A stretch of 64,000 bases of DNA from Raffaelea ambrosiae (GCA_002778195.1 PCDI01000009.1:894725-958724), one strand, 5' to 3'; shown: positions 20,762 to 33,000, numbered from the stretch's first letter. Program-made: numbers and translations. Notes: generated by a model from the sequence alone, not told the origin.

Positions 20762-22232
20762 GGTGAGGTTTCCCAAAGTGTGTGGCAGGTTGTAGTGAAA
20801 TAGAATGTGTTGACGAATCCGAAAGTTCAAGTATGAAAGAAAGAAAGAGCCCGATAGTCTCACAGAAAGACCGTTAAACAGCAACAAGATTGTAGAGGGG
20901 AAGCTTGAGGGGGGAAAGACAAAAATGGCTGTGGAGGCTGCTAGACATCGCGTTCTTATAGACGAAAAGAAAAAGAAAAAAAAAAGACTTGGACGATGTT
21001 CTGCTCGTTATCTCCCACTTATTTCTTCTGGGCTGTTTTTTTTTTCCGCCTTGCATAGATAACAGGGCATAAGGCAACCACGCGCCAAGACTCCAGGCAG
21101 ACGATAACCAGACAATCAGCATGATCGTGACATTTTGCGGCTCAAAAGTTGGGCATCTGATTACATCTAGTTACATTTGAAAGAGAACAATGGCCAGGCA
21201 TAGCTGCATGGTGATAGTCAGCAGCAACACACCACCCAGAAGGCAAAGGGCGGTGCGTGTTCTGCGAATGGGTGGTCGTGGGCAGGAAGCCTTGGTATAG
21301 TAAGGGTGGTCAGCAAGAGAGAGGTGCACATTGGTTTTCATGCGGCGCAAAACCCAATGCCCAACTTGGGCCCAACATGATATTTGCACGGCTGGCAAGC
21401 AGGGCAGTCCCGTTTTGGCCGGCGTGGTCTCGGCACACAGACGCAACGTGGGGTGTTGCATCGAGCGGCATGTCGAAGAGTGAAAAGTGCGAAAACAAAG
21501 AAACGAAAAAAAAAAAAAAATGATCACAAGGCTGCGAGCAAACCCGTTCATTCCTACGGTAGCGAACAGCTGCAACACTCCTCTTGTCGGGCATTGATTC
21601 ATGCACATATGCGCGCTTCATCAAGCTCGATTTCAGCGAGGCATCGAGCGACGAGCAATTGTGTCGTGGCAGTCCGATGTCGCGTGTGGGCAACCAGCTC
21701 GGCACCGCACTTTGGCACGTTCCCCCCCCCCAGACAGCAGAGCCTCCACCCCGAGTTTCCCCCTAGTTTCCCCGGGCCCGCACGGTAAACAGTGGGCCAG
21801 GACAGCGGCCGGTTCTAAACGAGTCAAAAACGGACTAGTGGGCAAGCCCTGGCCTGGCCAATGAAGAGCCAGAATCCCGTCTGAAGGAGATAAAAATCAA
21901 AGGCGGGCAAAATAGCTCCCGTGGTACGTGGTTTTTGGTGGAAAAGGCACACAACGACAAGTCACTGAAAACTGTAAGATTTCTACTTTGTACAAAGTAT
22001 GTCAGACAATCATCACGCGAAGCCCGCTACGAGTCCGGCATTGTGTCTGGCGAACAGGGACAAACAGGGATAACACAGGGGAATCAGGGAAGCCTTACCG
22101 TTGCGCCCCGTTGCGCCCCGTCGAGGCGACCCAGGGGGGTCACAGCTGTGTTTGGCATTGTCCGTCGGGGAGGACAATGGCGGTGGTTTGGAGTGGCTGT
22201 GCGATTGATGCAGCCACTTAGAACCTGGGCGG
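20762..22232. other. intergenic, no confident gene
   Basis: About 1.5 kb of mixed composition with A-runs (20966-20985, 21508-21522). One minus-strand frame (21171-21608) ends with a strongly hydrophobic 25-residue segment (LCLLGGVLLLTITMQLCLAI at its core) but has no other support. Confidence 0.45.
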
Positions 22233-23366
22233 TTGGAAGACGCAAGAGCAAGGGACGCTGCGTGGACCGTGGACGACGAGGGTATGAATGCGGACCTGCC
22301 GGGGATCTTCCGCAACGAGACGGCGGACCAATCCAAGGAGGACATGCGGGCGGTGGAGCAGCTGATCCACGGGTACATGCGGCAGGACAAGAGCATCATC
22401 CGGGCGGTGGTGATGGCGACGAACCAGCTGGCCAACCAGGACGTGGTCATGTGAGCCAAGAAGCACGACCCGGCGCACATCCGCACCAGCCTGCCGGGCC
22501 TGGTGCAGACGATCGAGGAAGAGCGCGATGCGCGGCGGGCCGAGCGGAGCCGGCTGGGCCCGCCCAAGACGGACCCGGACGAGCTGCGGACGTACCTGTA
22601 CGGCCTGGCCCGGGCGTTCCCGCGGCTGGCCGGCGACAGCGTCCGGGGGTGGTATGCTGATCCTTTTTTTGATGGTGAGGACGACGACGTTGACGAGGGG
22701 CTCGACATCCATCAGGACGACCAAGAACAAGATGGTGCAGTCGATCCGGGCGGCGGTCCTGGCGGCGGCGGCCACGGACCACCACCGGCGGGACCCGGGG
22801 GAGGGGGGCGAGCGTGCCACGGAGCAGGTCGTGGACCTGATGCAGACCTATTGCGATGTACGTCTGCCCCTGTCTTTTCTCACCTTCTGCCCACGCTCTG
22901 CCCCCCACCCCTTCTCACCTGCTCACACGCACAACAGATGTCCCATCGGACGTGTACCGAAAACGCCATGAACCTGGTGGTCGAAAACAACGCTCGTGTG
23001 CGACCTCCCCCCGGTCCTGACGGCCCACGTGGTCTTCCGCATGGACGAGGCCACTCTCCACGGCTTCCCAGACCGGCCTCTTCCGAACGACCTCGCCGTT
23101 GCCGGCCGCCACGTCGACGACGACTGTGGCCTCCACAACCACGGGCGGTGGCCTGCTTGGCAGCAAGGCCACGGCCACCAGCAGCAGCAGCAGCAGCAGC
23201 AGTGTGCCGGGAAGCTCCTCTGCGCCTGCATTTGCCTCTGTTTTTGGTTCTGGCTCTGGTGCTGGCTCTGGGGCTGGCCTGTTCGGCGGCGCTTCCACCT
23301 CGGCCGGGGGGCCCGTCGTCTGGCGACACCAGCAGCAACGACTCCAATGGTACGCCCAAGGAGTAG
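22233..23366 (+). pseudogene. decayed gene of unknown function
   Basis: The frame opening at 22233 reads a natural-looking charged protein (KEDMRAVEQLIHGYMRQDKS), meets TGA at 22452-22454, and continues in the same frame with equally protein-like sequence (HIRTSLPGLVQTIEEERDAR). A good intron (22652-22715, GTATGC...CATCAG) joins to TTKNKMVQSIRAAVLAAAA, and a second (22858-22937, GTACGT...CAACAG) follows. After that, coherent sequence switches frame near A-runs at about 22961 and 22983: CDLPPVLTAHVVFRMDEATL lies one frame away from the preceding MNLVVE. A Ser/Gly-rich end (LFGGASTSAGG) is in yet another frame. One nonsense codon plus at least one frameshift means no intact product. No family recognised. 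Confidence 0.55.
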
Positions 23367-24272
23367 TGTCGATGCCGAACACACACACACACGCACTTTT
23401 TGTGTGCGGACGGGGTTTGTAGGACAAGGGATGGCGGTGTCTCTGCCGTATAGACAGACTTGCGCTGTACGTGGATGGCTTTCCATTGCGGTGTATCTAC
23501 TGTCTCGGCTTGTACTGTCCGACTTGTACTGTGTGGATAGCTCTTTCTGAGATACTGTGCGTTTTCCCCCGAGCTGGCCAGAATCCGTAAACACTGACGA
23601 GCCAAGAGAGGCCGTACCATGCCTGCCAATTCTATAAAGTAATAGTACGAGTCTGCGCCTCCACATCTTCGTGTTGATATCTTTTTTTTCCCACCCAACC
23701 GGCAATTCCCATGCCGATTCGCCCACAGCGAGCGGCCCCATCGCGATCGCCATATAGCGTTCCAGCCCGTGCACTTGCTCGACCGGGGTCGACAGGCACG
23801 CATCACCAAGGCACCGCGGCCTAGAAGCCTTTTTGGGAGAGGGGTTTCCTGTAGCAGTCGGTCCGTTTCTTTTTTTTTCCTCTTCTTCTTTTTTCCTCTT
23901 CTCTTGCCCAGCCAGCGGATCCAACATTGCCGGCCACCCCGGACTCCTCACTGCCGATAAATCTGGGGAACAGCGACAACACCGTTCCTTCTCGTGCGTT
24001 TTGCCAAGACGGGCTAGACCGCCGCTGCCACTCATATATACTCGGCCTTACTCGTCCTTGCTCGGCCTCATCTGTCCGGGGGTGAAGCTGCCCCCCTCCT
24101 TCTCCCCCTCCCTAGACTGTGTGGTCCCCCCCCCCCCGGGACGGTGGCTAAAGAGCGATTGTATCGGACCCTCTATAAAAAGGGGACCAGCGTTCAGCCT
24201 CTTTTCCAGAACAGCAGAACAGCCGGTCAGTCCGTCCACCCACCTTGACACACACACACAGCGCTTCCCAGG
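23367..24272. other. intergenic, promoter side of the esterase gene
   Basis: About 0.9 kb with a CA tract at 23380-23396, T-rich runs at 23868-23905, a C-run at 24126-24138 and a TATA box at 24174. The sequence CCGGGG near 24078 fits the loose fungal CreA core (SYGGRG), but one hexamer in GC-rich DNA is weak evidence. Confidence 0.5.
24174..24181 (+). promoter_or_regulatory. TATA box of the tannase-family gene
   Basis: TATAAAAA lies 92 bases before the start codon at 24273, between a C-run and a CT/CA-rich leader. The spacing and match fit a TATA-driven, inducible secreted-enzyme gene. Confidence 0.65.
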
Positions 24273-26175
24273 ATGCCTCCTCACACCGCAACAGTCTCCA
24301 TGGCGGGCGCGCTGCTCGCCGCCATCACGGCCGTGTCCGCGGCCGGCCTGGGCGACATCTGCACCGACGCCTACGCGCGGGCGGCTCTGCCGGTCGACGC
24401 CCTCACGGGCATCACCATTGACGCGTCGTCGGTGTCGACGCAGCTGGTGGCCAACTACACGGCCAGCTCCATCTTCTACCCGACGGACACCTTTGACTAC
24501 TGCAACCTGACGTTTGCCTACGCGCACGACGGCATCGACGGCGACGTCGTGCACGTGCAGTACTGGCTGCCCGCGCCCGACCGGTTCCAGAACCGCTACG
24601 TGTCCACGGGGGGCGGCGGCTGGGCCATCAACTCGGGGTCGTCGTCGATCCCGACGGGCGTGATCGTGGGGGGGTGTGTTTCCAGTCCTCGTTGGGGGAT
24701 TCGATAGCGAACCCTTTGCTTTGCTTTGCTTTGCTTTGCTTTGCTTCTACTCACACGTGTCTCTTCCAGGGTGAGCGGTCTCACAGACGGAGGATTCGGC
24801 AGCTTCGACACCCAGTTCAGCGAGGTGGCCCTCCTGGCGGACGGCACCATCAACTGGCAGGCCACCTACATGTTTGGTACATCTTGGGCGGTCCCCTCCC
24901 CCCTCCCCCCCGGATCACCCACCACATTGGCTAACTACCCGTACAGGCTACCAGGCCCACCACGAGCTGGCCGTGCTGGGCAAGGCCCTGACCCGCAACC
25001 TCTACGGCGTCGCCAACGCCACCAAGCTCTACGCCTACTACCAGGGCTGCTCCGAGGGCGGCCGCGAGGGCTGGAGCCAGGTGCAGCGCTTCCCCGACCA
25101 GTTCGACGGCATCGCCGTGGCCGCGCCGGCCTTCCGCTGGGCCCAGCAGCAGGTCAACCACCTGGCCGGCAACGTCATGGAGCAGACGCTCGGCTACGTC
25201 CCGCCCAGCTGCGAGCTCGACGCCATTGTGAACCGGACCATTGCCGTGTGCGACCCGCTCGACGGCCGCGCCGACGGCGTGGTGGCGCGCTCCGACCTGT
25301 GCCTCGACCATCTCGGCGACGGCCTCGACGGCCTCGTCGGCCTCCCCTATGCGTGCGCCGCCAGCGCCGGCGACCCGGCGTACGGCACGCCGGCCACGCC
25401 GGCGCAGTCGGGCCGCGTCAGCGCCGCGGCCGTGCGGCTCGTGCGCACCTACTGGGACGGCCTGCACGACGCGGCCGGCCGCCGCGTGTACATGGGCTAC
25501 CAGCCCGGCGCCGCCCTGACGGACCTGGCCACGGTCTACGACAACGCCACGGGCCGCTGGCAGCTGGCCATCAGCAGCCTGGGCGGCCTGTGGGTGGCCC
25601 AGTTTGTGGAGCGGCGGGCGGGCGCCACGAACCTGGCCAGCCTCGCCGGCGTCTCGTACGACACGCTGCGCGACTGGATGGTGTACAGCCAGGCGACGTA
25701 CGGCGACATCCTGCAGACGACGTACCCGGACCTGACGGCGTTCCAGGCGGCCGGCGGCAAGGCCGTGCACGTGCACGGCGAGCAGGACTTCTCCATCCCC
25801 ACGGCGGCGTCGGTGCGCTACTGGGACGCGGTGCGCACGGTGCAGTTCCCGGGCCGGTCGTACGCGGCGGGGGCGGCCGCGCTGGACGACTTTTACCGGC
25901 TGTTCCTGGTGCCGGGCGCGTCGCACTGCGCGGTCAACAGCGACCAGCCGGGGGGGCCGTGGCCGCCGACGACGCTGCAGACGGTGATTGCGTGGGTGGA
26001 GGAGGGCCGGCCGCCGGACACGCTGGCGGGGACGGGGGCGATGGACCAGATCTGCCGGTGGCCGCAGCGGCCGCAGTGGACGGACGGGGGGCGGACGTTC
26101 CAGTGCGTCTTTGACCAGCGGGCGGTGGACCGGTTCACGTACGACCTGGACGCGTACAAGCTGCCGGTGTACTAG
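24273..26175 (+). CDS. secreted tannase / feruloyl esterase family hydrolase
   Basis: Three exons, 24273-24673, 24770-24876 and 24947-26175, encoding 578 residues. Intron 1 (96 nt, GTGTGT...TTCCAG) holds a TTTGC repeat; intron 2 (70 nt) has GTACAT, CTAAC and TACAG. A signal peptide (MAGALLAAITAVSAAG) points to secretion. The tannase-family CS-D-HC arrangement is present: the nucleophile in QGCSEGGREGW (about residue 202), Asp in HGEQDFSIPT and His in PGASHCAVNSD. The Cys next to the Ser and the Cys after the His would form the disulfide that ties the triad together. CDPLDGRADGVVARSDLC matches the calcium-binding loop. NxT/NxS sites are frequent. The family cleaves gallate, ferulate or related phenolic esters; the exact substrate cannot be read from the sequence. 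It is convergent with the GH78 gene. Confidence 0.93.
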
Positions 26176-26872
26176 CGGAAGGGGGGGCTGGATGAGCCAA
26201 TCGAAGCCTTGGCGTGGCTGCAGAACAATATACTATCATTTTCCAAATCATTTCATGACAGTAATCACGAGAGACCACGTAGCGGACCAAGGGATGAGCA
26301 AGACAAAGAGGCCATTCTGCAGGACGGCCAACAAACTGATGTGTATGGTGCTGGGACAAATGAGATCAAAGGAGAAGAGGAAGAAAAGAAGAATAAGAAA
26401 AGAAGGAGAAGAAGACGAAGAAGAAGAAGAAGAAGAAGGAGAAGAAGAAGAAGAAGAAGAAGAAGAAGAAGGAGAAGAAGAAGAAGAAGAAGAAGAAGAA
26501 GAAGAAGAAAGGAGAAGACGAAGAAGAAGGGAGAAGAAGAAAGGAGAAGAAGAAGAAGAAGAAGAAAAGAAGAAAGAAGGAGAAAAGAAGAAGAAAAAAA
26601 GAAAAGAAGAAAAAAAAAGAAGAAGAAAAGAAAAAAACGATACGGTATATAAACGAAATATGATTCTATCGGAAGACGTCGAATCCTCTTGCTACAGCTC
26701 GACGCCTTATACTCGATATTGCACGAGCTCCAAAAGAAGAAGAAAATAAGAGAATAAAAACGGCACGTACGATGAAACAGTACTAAATTCGATCGGACGT
26801 CGACTCCTCTCGATCCATTTCCATTGTCACTCTCTCTGGATACAACGCCTCCTCATGCTCGACACCACAGCC
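26176..26872. other. intergenic between convergent esterase and rhamnosidase genes
   Basis: About 0.7 kb dominated by a purine-only GAA/GGA tract (26368-26636), then A/T-rich sequence with possible 3'-end signals (AATAAAA near 26755). No gene. Confidence 0.7.
26368..26636. repeat. long GAA-type polypurine tract
   Basis: Nearly uninterrupted purines on the plus strand for about 270 bases, mostly GAA triplets with GGAGAA interruptions and A-rich ends. It sits between two convergent stop codons. Confidence 0.9.
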
Positions 26873-29830
26873 TCACGCAACATACCGCGACTCCGGCTGC
26901 ACGCCCTGCGGGCCCTTGATCAGCGTCGGCGGCCAGGCCGGGTCGTCGGTCCAGGCCGTCTCGTAGTGGTGGGCGCCGCTGCCGACGATCTCGTCGACCG
27001 GGTCGCGCGCGTCGCCCAGCACGACATGGGCCTCCCCGTTGGGCGGCACCGTCACGTCGGTCACCATGCGGCCGCCGCCGTCGGCCACCAGGCGCCAGCG
27101 GACCGTGTAGGGCCCGTACGGCGAGTCGAACGACGTGGCCGCGTGGCGGACGGTGCCGCCGGGCCGGGGCCGCACCAGCGCGCGCTTCCAGCCCGGCAGC
27201 GCGGGCGACAGGCCGCCGACGGTGCCGTGCAAGAACGCGCACACGGAGCCGAGCGCGTAGTGGTTGAACGACGTCATCTGGCCGGGGTTGATGCGGCCGT
27301 CCTCCAGCATCGAGTCCCAGCGTTCCCACTATAGCGAGTCAGAGAAGAGAGGGAAAGAGGGGAAAAAAGAGGGAAAAAAGAGGGAAAAAAAAGGGAAAAA
27401 AGAAAGGAAAATAAGAAAATAACAGAAGAAAAGAAAAGAGGAAAAGAAAAGAAGAAAAGAAGAAAAGAAGAAAAGAAAGAAAGAAAAAAAAAGGAAAAAA
27501 GAGGAAAAAAAGGGGGAAAAAAAACTTACAATCGTCGTCGCGCCCATGCGGATCGGATACAGCCAGCTCGGACAATCCCGCTCCTGGAGCATGCGGTAGG
27601 CCAGGTTGAGCATCCCGTGGTCGGCCAGCGTCGGCAGGATGATGGGCGTGCCGGCAAACCCGGTCGTGATCCGGAACATCGCCCAGCGCGTCAGCCAGCC
27701 GAGCCGCGCCGTCGCCGCCGCGTGGCACGCACGCGCGTCGTCGTTGTCGTCGTCGTCGCCGTCGTCGCCGTCGGCCGCCGCGCCCACGAGGCCAAAGTGC
27801 AGCGCCAGCGCATACGCCGTCTGCGTGTCGGACGCGAGCCGGCCGCCCGGCGAGACGTACGCGTGCCGGAACGCGGCGCGCAGCCGCGCCGCGTCGGCGG
27901 CATACCGCGCGGCCGCGGGCGTCTGGCCGAGCAGGCCGGCCACCGCGGCGGCGCGCTGGGTGACGTGCACCAGGTACGCGTTGGCGACGAGGTGGGGGTC
28001 GGTGGGCCCGTGGCCGGGCAGCATGGGCGGCGCGCGCGGGTCCAGCCAGTCGCCGTACTGGACGACGTCGGGGTCGTACAGGCCGGAGGGGCCGCGGGGG
28101 ACGCCCTGGTCGAGCCAGCGCGTCATGCTGTCCCACTGGTCGGCGAGCACGGCGCGGTCGCCCGAGGCCTGGAAGACGTCCCAGGGCGTCAGGACGGCGC
28201 AGTCGGCCCACACGGCCATGGGGTGGGCCGGGTGGCGCGGCAGGCTGGTGCCGATGTTGGGGATGGCCGGCACCACGATGGGCACGACGCCGGTGCCCGT
28301 GGCCTGCTGCTCGGCGGCGACGTCGCGCAGCCAGCCGCGGGCGAGGAACGCCGTGGTGTCGAAGAGGAACGCCGCGGTGGGCGCAAACACCTGCAGGTCG
28401 CCGGTCCAGCCGAGGCGCTCGTCGCGCTGCGGGCAGTCGGTGGGCGCGGCCACAAAGTTGCCGCGCATGGACCAGACCGTGTTGGCGTGCAGCTGCGTCA
28501 GCAGCGCGTGCGAGCAGCCAAACGTGCCGGTGCGCCGCAGGTCGCTGCCGACGACCACGGCGGTGAAGTCGGCCGCCTCGAGCGCCGCGTCGTAGGCGGT
28601 GCCGCTGACCTCGGCGTACCGGAAGCCGTGGAACGTGAAGCGCGGCTCGTGCCCGCGCGTCGACCCGCCCAGCCGCACCACGTCCCGCGCCCGCGCCGTG
28701 CGCAGCGGGCGCGTGCCCAGCTCGCCCGCCTCCAGCACCTCCGCGTGGCGGAGGACCAGCGCCGCGTCCGCCCGCGCGCCCACCAGGTCGCGCTCGATGC
28801 GCAGCCAGCCCACCAGGTTCTGCCCAAAGTCCAGCACCGTCCGGCCGGCCGGCGTGCGGAGCACCGCCCGCGGCCGCACCTCCATGAGCCGGCGCACCGG
28901 CGCCACGTCGGGCGCCACGAGCTCGGCCGCGGGGAACGGCAGCACCGCGCAGGGCCGGCCCGCAAAGGCGTCGCCGGCGACACGGGTGTCGTAGACCTCG
29001 CCGTCGTAGAGCTCGGCCGCGAGGACGGGCCCGTGGTCGAGGTCGTACGTCCAGGCAGCGCCGGTCGCGCAGACGACGGCGCCGTCGACCTCGAGCTGCG
29101 CGAGGAAGCCCAGGCGGTCGCCAAAGATGTCCCGCTGGCCGGGGCGCCCGAGCCGGCCGGCGTACCAGCCCTCGGCGATGTACGCCGTGATCACGTTGGT
29201 GGTGGTGTTGTTGTGGTGGTTGTTTTTATTGTGGTTGTTCTTCCGCAACAAGCGGGTGACGTCGTAGGTCTGGTAGTGCAGCCGGTGGGTGTACGACTGC
29301 CAGCCGGGCGCGAGCACGTGGTCGCCGACGCGGTGGCCGTTGAGCTCGACCTCGTACAGGCCGTGGGCCGTGCAGTAGAGGCGGCCGACCGCTCCGGCGG
29401 GCGCATCGCCCCCCGGCAAGACAAATGTGTGGCGCACGCGGAACGGGCGCTTGGCCTGGCCGCGGCCCTGCGGCGGACACGACACCATCTGGGCCGTCCA
29501 GTCGGCGCGGTCCAGCAGGGCCGCCTCGACGGCGAGAGAAGCCCAGTCCGTCCACTGGTCCGCGGCCCGCGCCCGCACCCGCACGGTCGCCCGTTCGCGC
29601 GACCGGAGCGGCGTCGACGGCCAGGGCACGAGCACCGACTCGGGCGCGCTGACCGCGAAGCGCTCTTCGGCGCCGCCGCCAGCCCGCGTCACGCCGACCT
29701 CGTACCCGGTCTGGCGCCAGTCTTTCGCCGTGGTGGCGTGGAAGCGCCACGAGAGACGGGGCGCGGCATGGCCGATGCCGAAGCCGTCGTGGTGGTGTTC
29801 CACGCGGAGCTCAGCAATGGAGACAGACAT
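26873..29830 (-). CDS. GH78 alpha-L-rhamnosidase
   Basis: Two exons, 29830-27530 and 27328-26873, 918 residues. The 201-nt intron (GTAAGT...CTATAG, phase 0) is almost pure pyrimidine in the sense direction. N-terminal strands IAELRVEHHHDGFGIG and RLSWRF start the fold. LYCTAHGLYEVELNGHRVGD and GWYAGRLG are typical of the family's accessory domains. The catalytic barrel has DCPQRDERLGWTGD (about residue 463), whose acidic residues match the catalytic Asp/Glu set of GH78. TTI-WERWDS spans the exon junction, so the second catalytic Glu is the second codon of exon 2. No signal peptide is visible, so it is probably intracellular. It removes terminal rhamnose from flavonoid glycosides or pectin fragments. 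An Asn/His/Thr-rich insert lies near residue 200. Confidence 0.93.
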
Positions 29831-29855
29831 GGTCAGGGGAATAATGGGAGGAGAC

Positions 29856-30004
29856 CAAGAACAAAATAAAACAAAAAGAACAAGAACAGAACAAAATAGA
29901 ACAGAACAAAACAGAACAAGAACAAGAATAAAATAAGAACAAGAGCAAACAAGAGCAGAACAAGAACAAGAACAAACAAGAACAAACAAGAGCAAAACAA
30001 AAAA
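29856..30004. repeat. AACAAGA-type repeats upstream of GH78
   Basis: About 150 bases made of AGAACAA, AAACAA and AGAACAAG words directly before the rhamnosidase start. In the sense direction this is a TTGTTCT-rich leader. Confidence 0.7.
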
Positions 30005-30011
30005 GGCAAGA

Positions 30012-30017
30012 TATATA
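30012..30017 (-). promoter_or_regulatory. possible TATA box of the GH78 gene
   Basis: TATATA reads on the minus strand about 182 bases before the rhamnosidase start codon, beyond the TTGTTCT-rich leader. Position is plausible if the leader is about 150 bases long. Confidence 0.4.
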
Positions 30018-33000
30018 CAGACCTACCGGTCAGACACACGGGGGAATGTCATACAACCAATTTCCCCCATCATCACAAACAGGCAATGATGGTTCAGCTT
30101 CTTTTTTTTTTGCGCTGATCCGCCTCCGCTTGTACGTTTCCGCCGCAGACTCGGCCTGCTTTGTGCCGAGCCCGTTGCGTTGTCTTCTCCGCAAATCGGT
30201 CCCCCCCCCCTTCCCTCCGGAGATGTCTCCGCGTTTCCTCTCCCCGCCCCTCTCCAATGGACCTCTTTTGTCCGAAAATCTCATGTTGTGCTTCCTCGAT
30301 GGCCCAAGCCACCAGGGTTGCCGCAAGAATTGGCCCAGACGCAAAAGACAGAATGACAGAATGACGGCCGGCTCGAAGACCAGACCGGGATCAAGCGCGC
30401 CAAGAGGAGAGCCAGTCCCAGACGCGCTATGGCGATCTCCAGACCAAGCCAAATCGCGGCCGTCCGAACCATCCGGGGGATTGGCAAGTAGTTTCAGAAT
30501 GGCGGGCTGTATGTGAGCCTGCAAAACGAGGAAATCAGACGATGCCACAGCTACCCCTCTCGCCCATACTGCATGGCAACGTACGAACCACAGCCATTGC
30601 GCATACGGGCCAAAAAGGAGATATTCGACTATGGAACATGGCGTGTTCTACGTCCTGGTGTGATTGGCCGGTGCGAGAGGAAGCAGTTGCACGGGGAAGA
30701 AGGCAAGATCCAACCGAGATGATCCCATGAGACAAAAGAGCCTGTTCGCTGCACCAGTCACTGGTAGATCGAATATACGTCAACACCAGAGGAAAGCAGG
30801 CAACGGTGGTCCTTTATCGAAGGAAGAATGAGATAGCAATACGCTGCTATGTCTAAGATTGAAATAGCATGTCCATGCCGCATCTGACTGTACAATGGTG
30901 AGAAAGCTCGCAGCCAAGCGGTGCGTGTCGTCCGTGTCCGGTTTTGTTCTAGAACCAAAAGCCATGGCTCGCATTCCATGCACGGCTTCCAAGGCGTGGT
31001 CGTTTCGGACTTTCGCTCGGGTGTCCACGTACAACGACTGTCAACCTTTCGGGCAGACATGGCGCTGACTAACAGCCTCGTCCTGCAAGTGGCCGTTGCG
31101 TCGAGAAAAGAGGGAGCCATGACAGCTTCGTACGTCTCCATTAGGCTCGGTGATCATATGCATGGCAGTGGGTATCGGCGGCGGTGCTTGTACAAAAGGG
31201 GTTTTTTTTTAGTTGGGGCTCGTTTCTGCAGGTTGTTTCTGCAGGTCGCTGCTGCAGGTCGCTTCTGCGCTGCTGGACAGAAGACGAGAAGAAAAGAAGA
31301 GGAACAAAAAAAAAACGTTGGGTCTCGTCAGGGCAGGATTGGCTGCAGGCAGCGAGCCATCCTCTTTTTTTTTTTTTTCGACCCCATGACGGTTCATCCG
31401 CAATTCTGGGCCCAAAGATGACCAGTTTCAGAGTCACTTGCCGGATGTCGAGTGACAGAAAGAGAAGAGGACAAGCCCCCCCCAAAACAGGCATCCAGAG
31501 AGGCGTTCCCAACTCTGAACTAGCACCGAACACCCATCAGATGTGCACAAAGGGGCGTGGAAAGCCTTGAGGCTGGGCGACTTGGAGGCGACTTGGAGGC
31601 GACTTGGGTTTCCCGTGGTTCTGCCAGCCTCGTGGACAAGTTTAGGCTGACGAGGACCATATGCATGTTGCTCTCTCGACTGGCGGATGGCAGTCAGGCA
31701 GGTGAATCGTGCGTAGACAGTCTAGACCACTTACGATGTATATGTTCTGACTTCTTTTCTGTTCCAAACTGGCGGTCGGCGTGTCTGCCCAAAGGGGGAG
31801 GCTCGTGTCAGCAGCCGCGATGTCGACGAATGAGACGGACGCGTCGGACCCAAGAAGGAGGGTGAGTGCTGACGGGGCGGACGGGTGGCGAAAGCAGCCA
31901 GCAGCTAGACAGGGCAGGACAGGAACCGGCATAGGCAGGCACCCAAGAGGAGGAGAAGAAAAGGAAGAAGGAAAAAGAAGCGAGGGGGGTAAGATACACG
32001 AAAAGTGACGAAATGAGAGGGCAGTGAGGAAAACCGAAAAATCAACCAAGGCGTCACAAAGAGGCATCACAAAAAGGCGTCACAAAAATGCTGGAGAAGG
32101 ACGGCAAAGGACGGACTCTGCGAATGGCAGACGCCTTGAGAAGGACTTGCGCTGCCTTTCTTTTCTGTTTCTTTTTCTTCTACTCGAATCGGGGACAAGT
32201 GCCTTGTTTTCCTTCTCTTTTTTCTCTCTTTGCTTGGCTTGCGTATGAGAAGAGGAACCGAAAAAAAGCAAGGCGAACATGTTTCCTGTGGACAGATGAC
32301 TCCCCCATCTGGATGTGTGTGTACGAATATGTGCTTGCCTGTGTATACACGCAAGTGTTTGCGTGTGTATGTGTGTGTTTGGAAAGCTTTGTCTCGACAT
32401 GTCTGTGGCTTTGCTCTGCACCAAATGGCGTCCTCTTTTTCTACACACATCCAAACTCTCCCTCCCAGACCGAAAAGCCGTTGGCTCGGCGACCCCAACT
32501 AGGCTTGGAAACGACTCTGGGGGAAATCGCTTTGTGGGTTGGTGGTGTATCCTACTACTGCAAGGCAATGAACACTAGGTTGAAGATCAGTTGAAGATCG
32601 CCTTGGGTTCGCGACCTAGTCTAGGCAAACTGTGTTGGCAGAAAAAATGTGCACACATGTCGAGGCATTCCAGACCAAGGGAGACAAGCCAATAATATGT
32701 AGTAGATTCAGAAGACAGGATCGCAAAAAAAAAAAAGGGAATTGCCATGTGCTGGTATTGGTGCGTGTGTTGTAGTACTTTTGAACCTCATGAGAGAAAA
32801 GTGTGTACTTTGTACGTGTGAAACAAGACGAAAGAAGGAGGCGTTGTGGCTGTCAAACCGGGGTAGGCCGAAGAACGAGGCACAAGGTGAAAAAAAATCA
32901 AATCAAATCAAATCAAACGTGTCCAGGTGGAAAAGCAAAACAGGGCAGCTTGTGCCCAATTTTGCGATCCGGGTTCAGGAATGCATCTGCGCTCCCAGGC

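Noticed and set aside
22451..22508. An intron (GTGAGC...GTGCAG) that would remove the TGA in the decayed gene
   Set aside because: It would leave the downstream frame shifted, has no branch site or pyrimidine tract, and would delete protein-like sequence.
27617..29869. 750-codon plus-strand frame opposite the rhamnosidase
   Set aside because: Shadow of the GH78 gene, whose catalytic motifs are on the minus strand.
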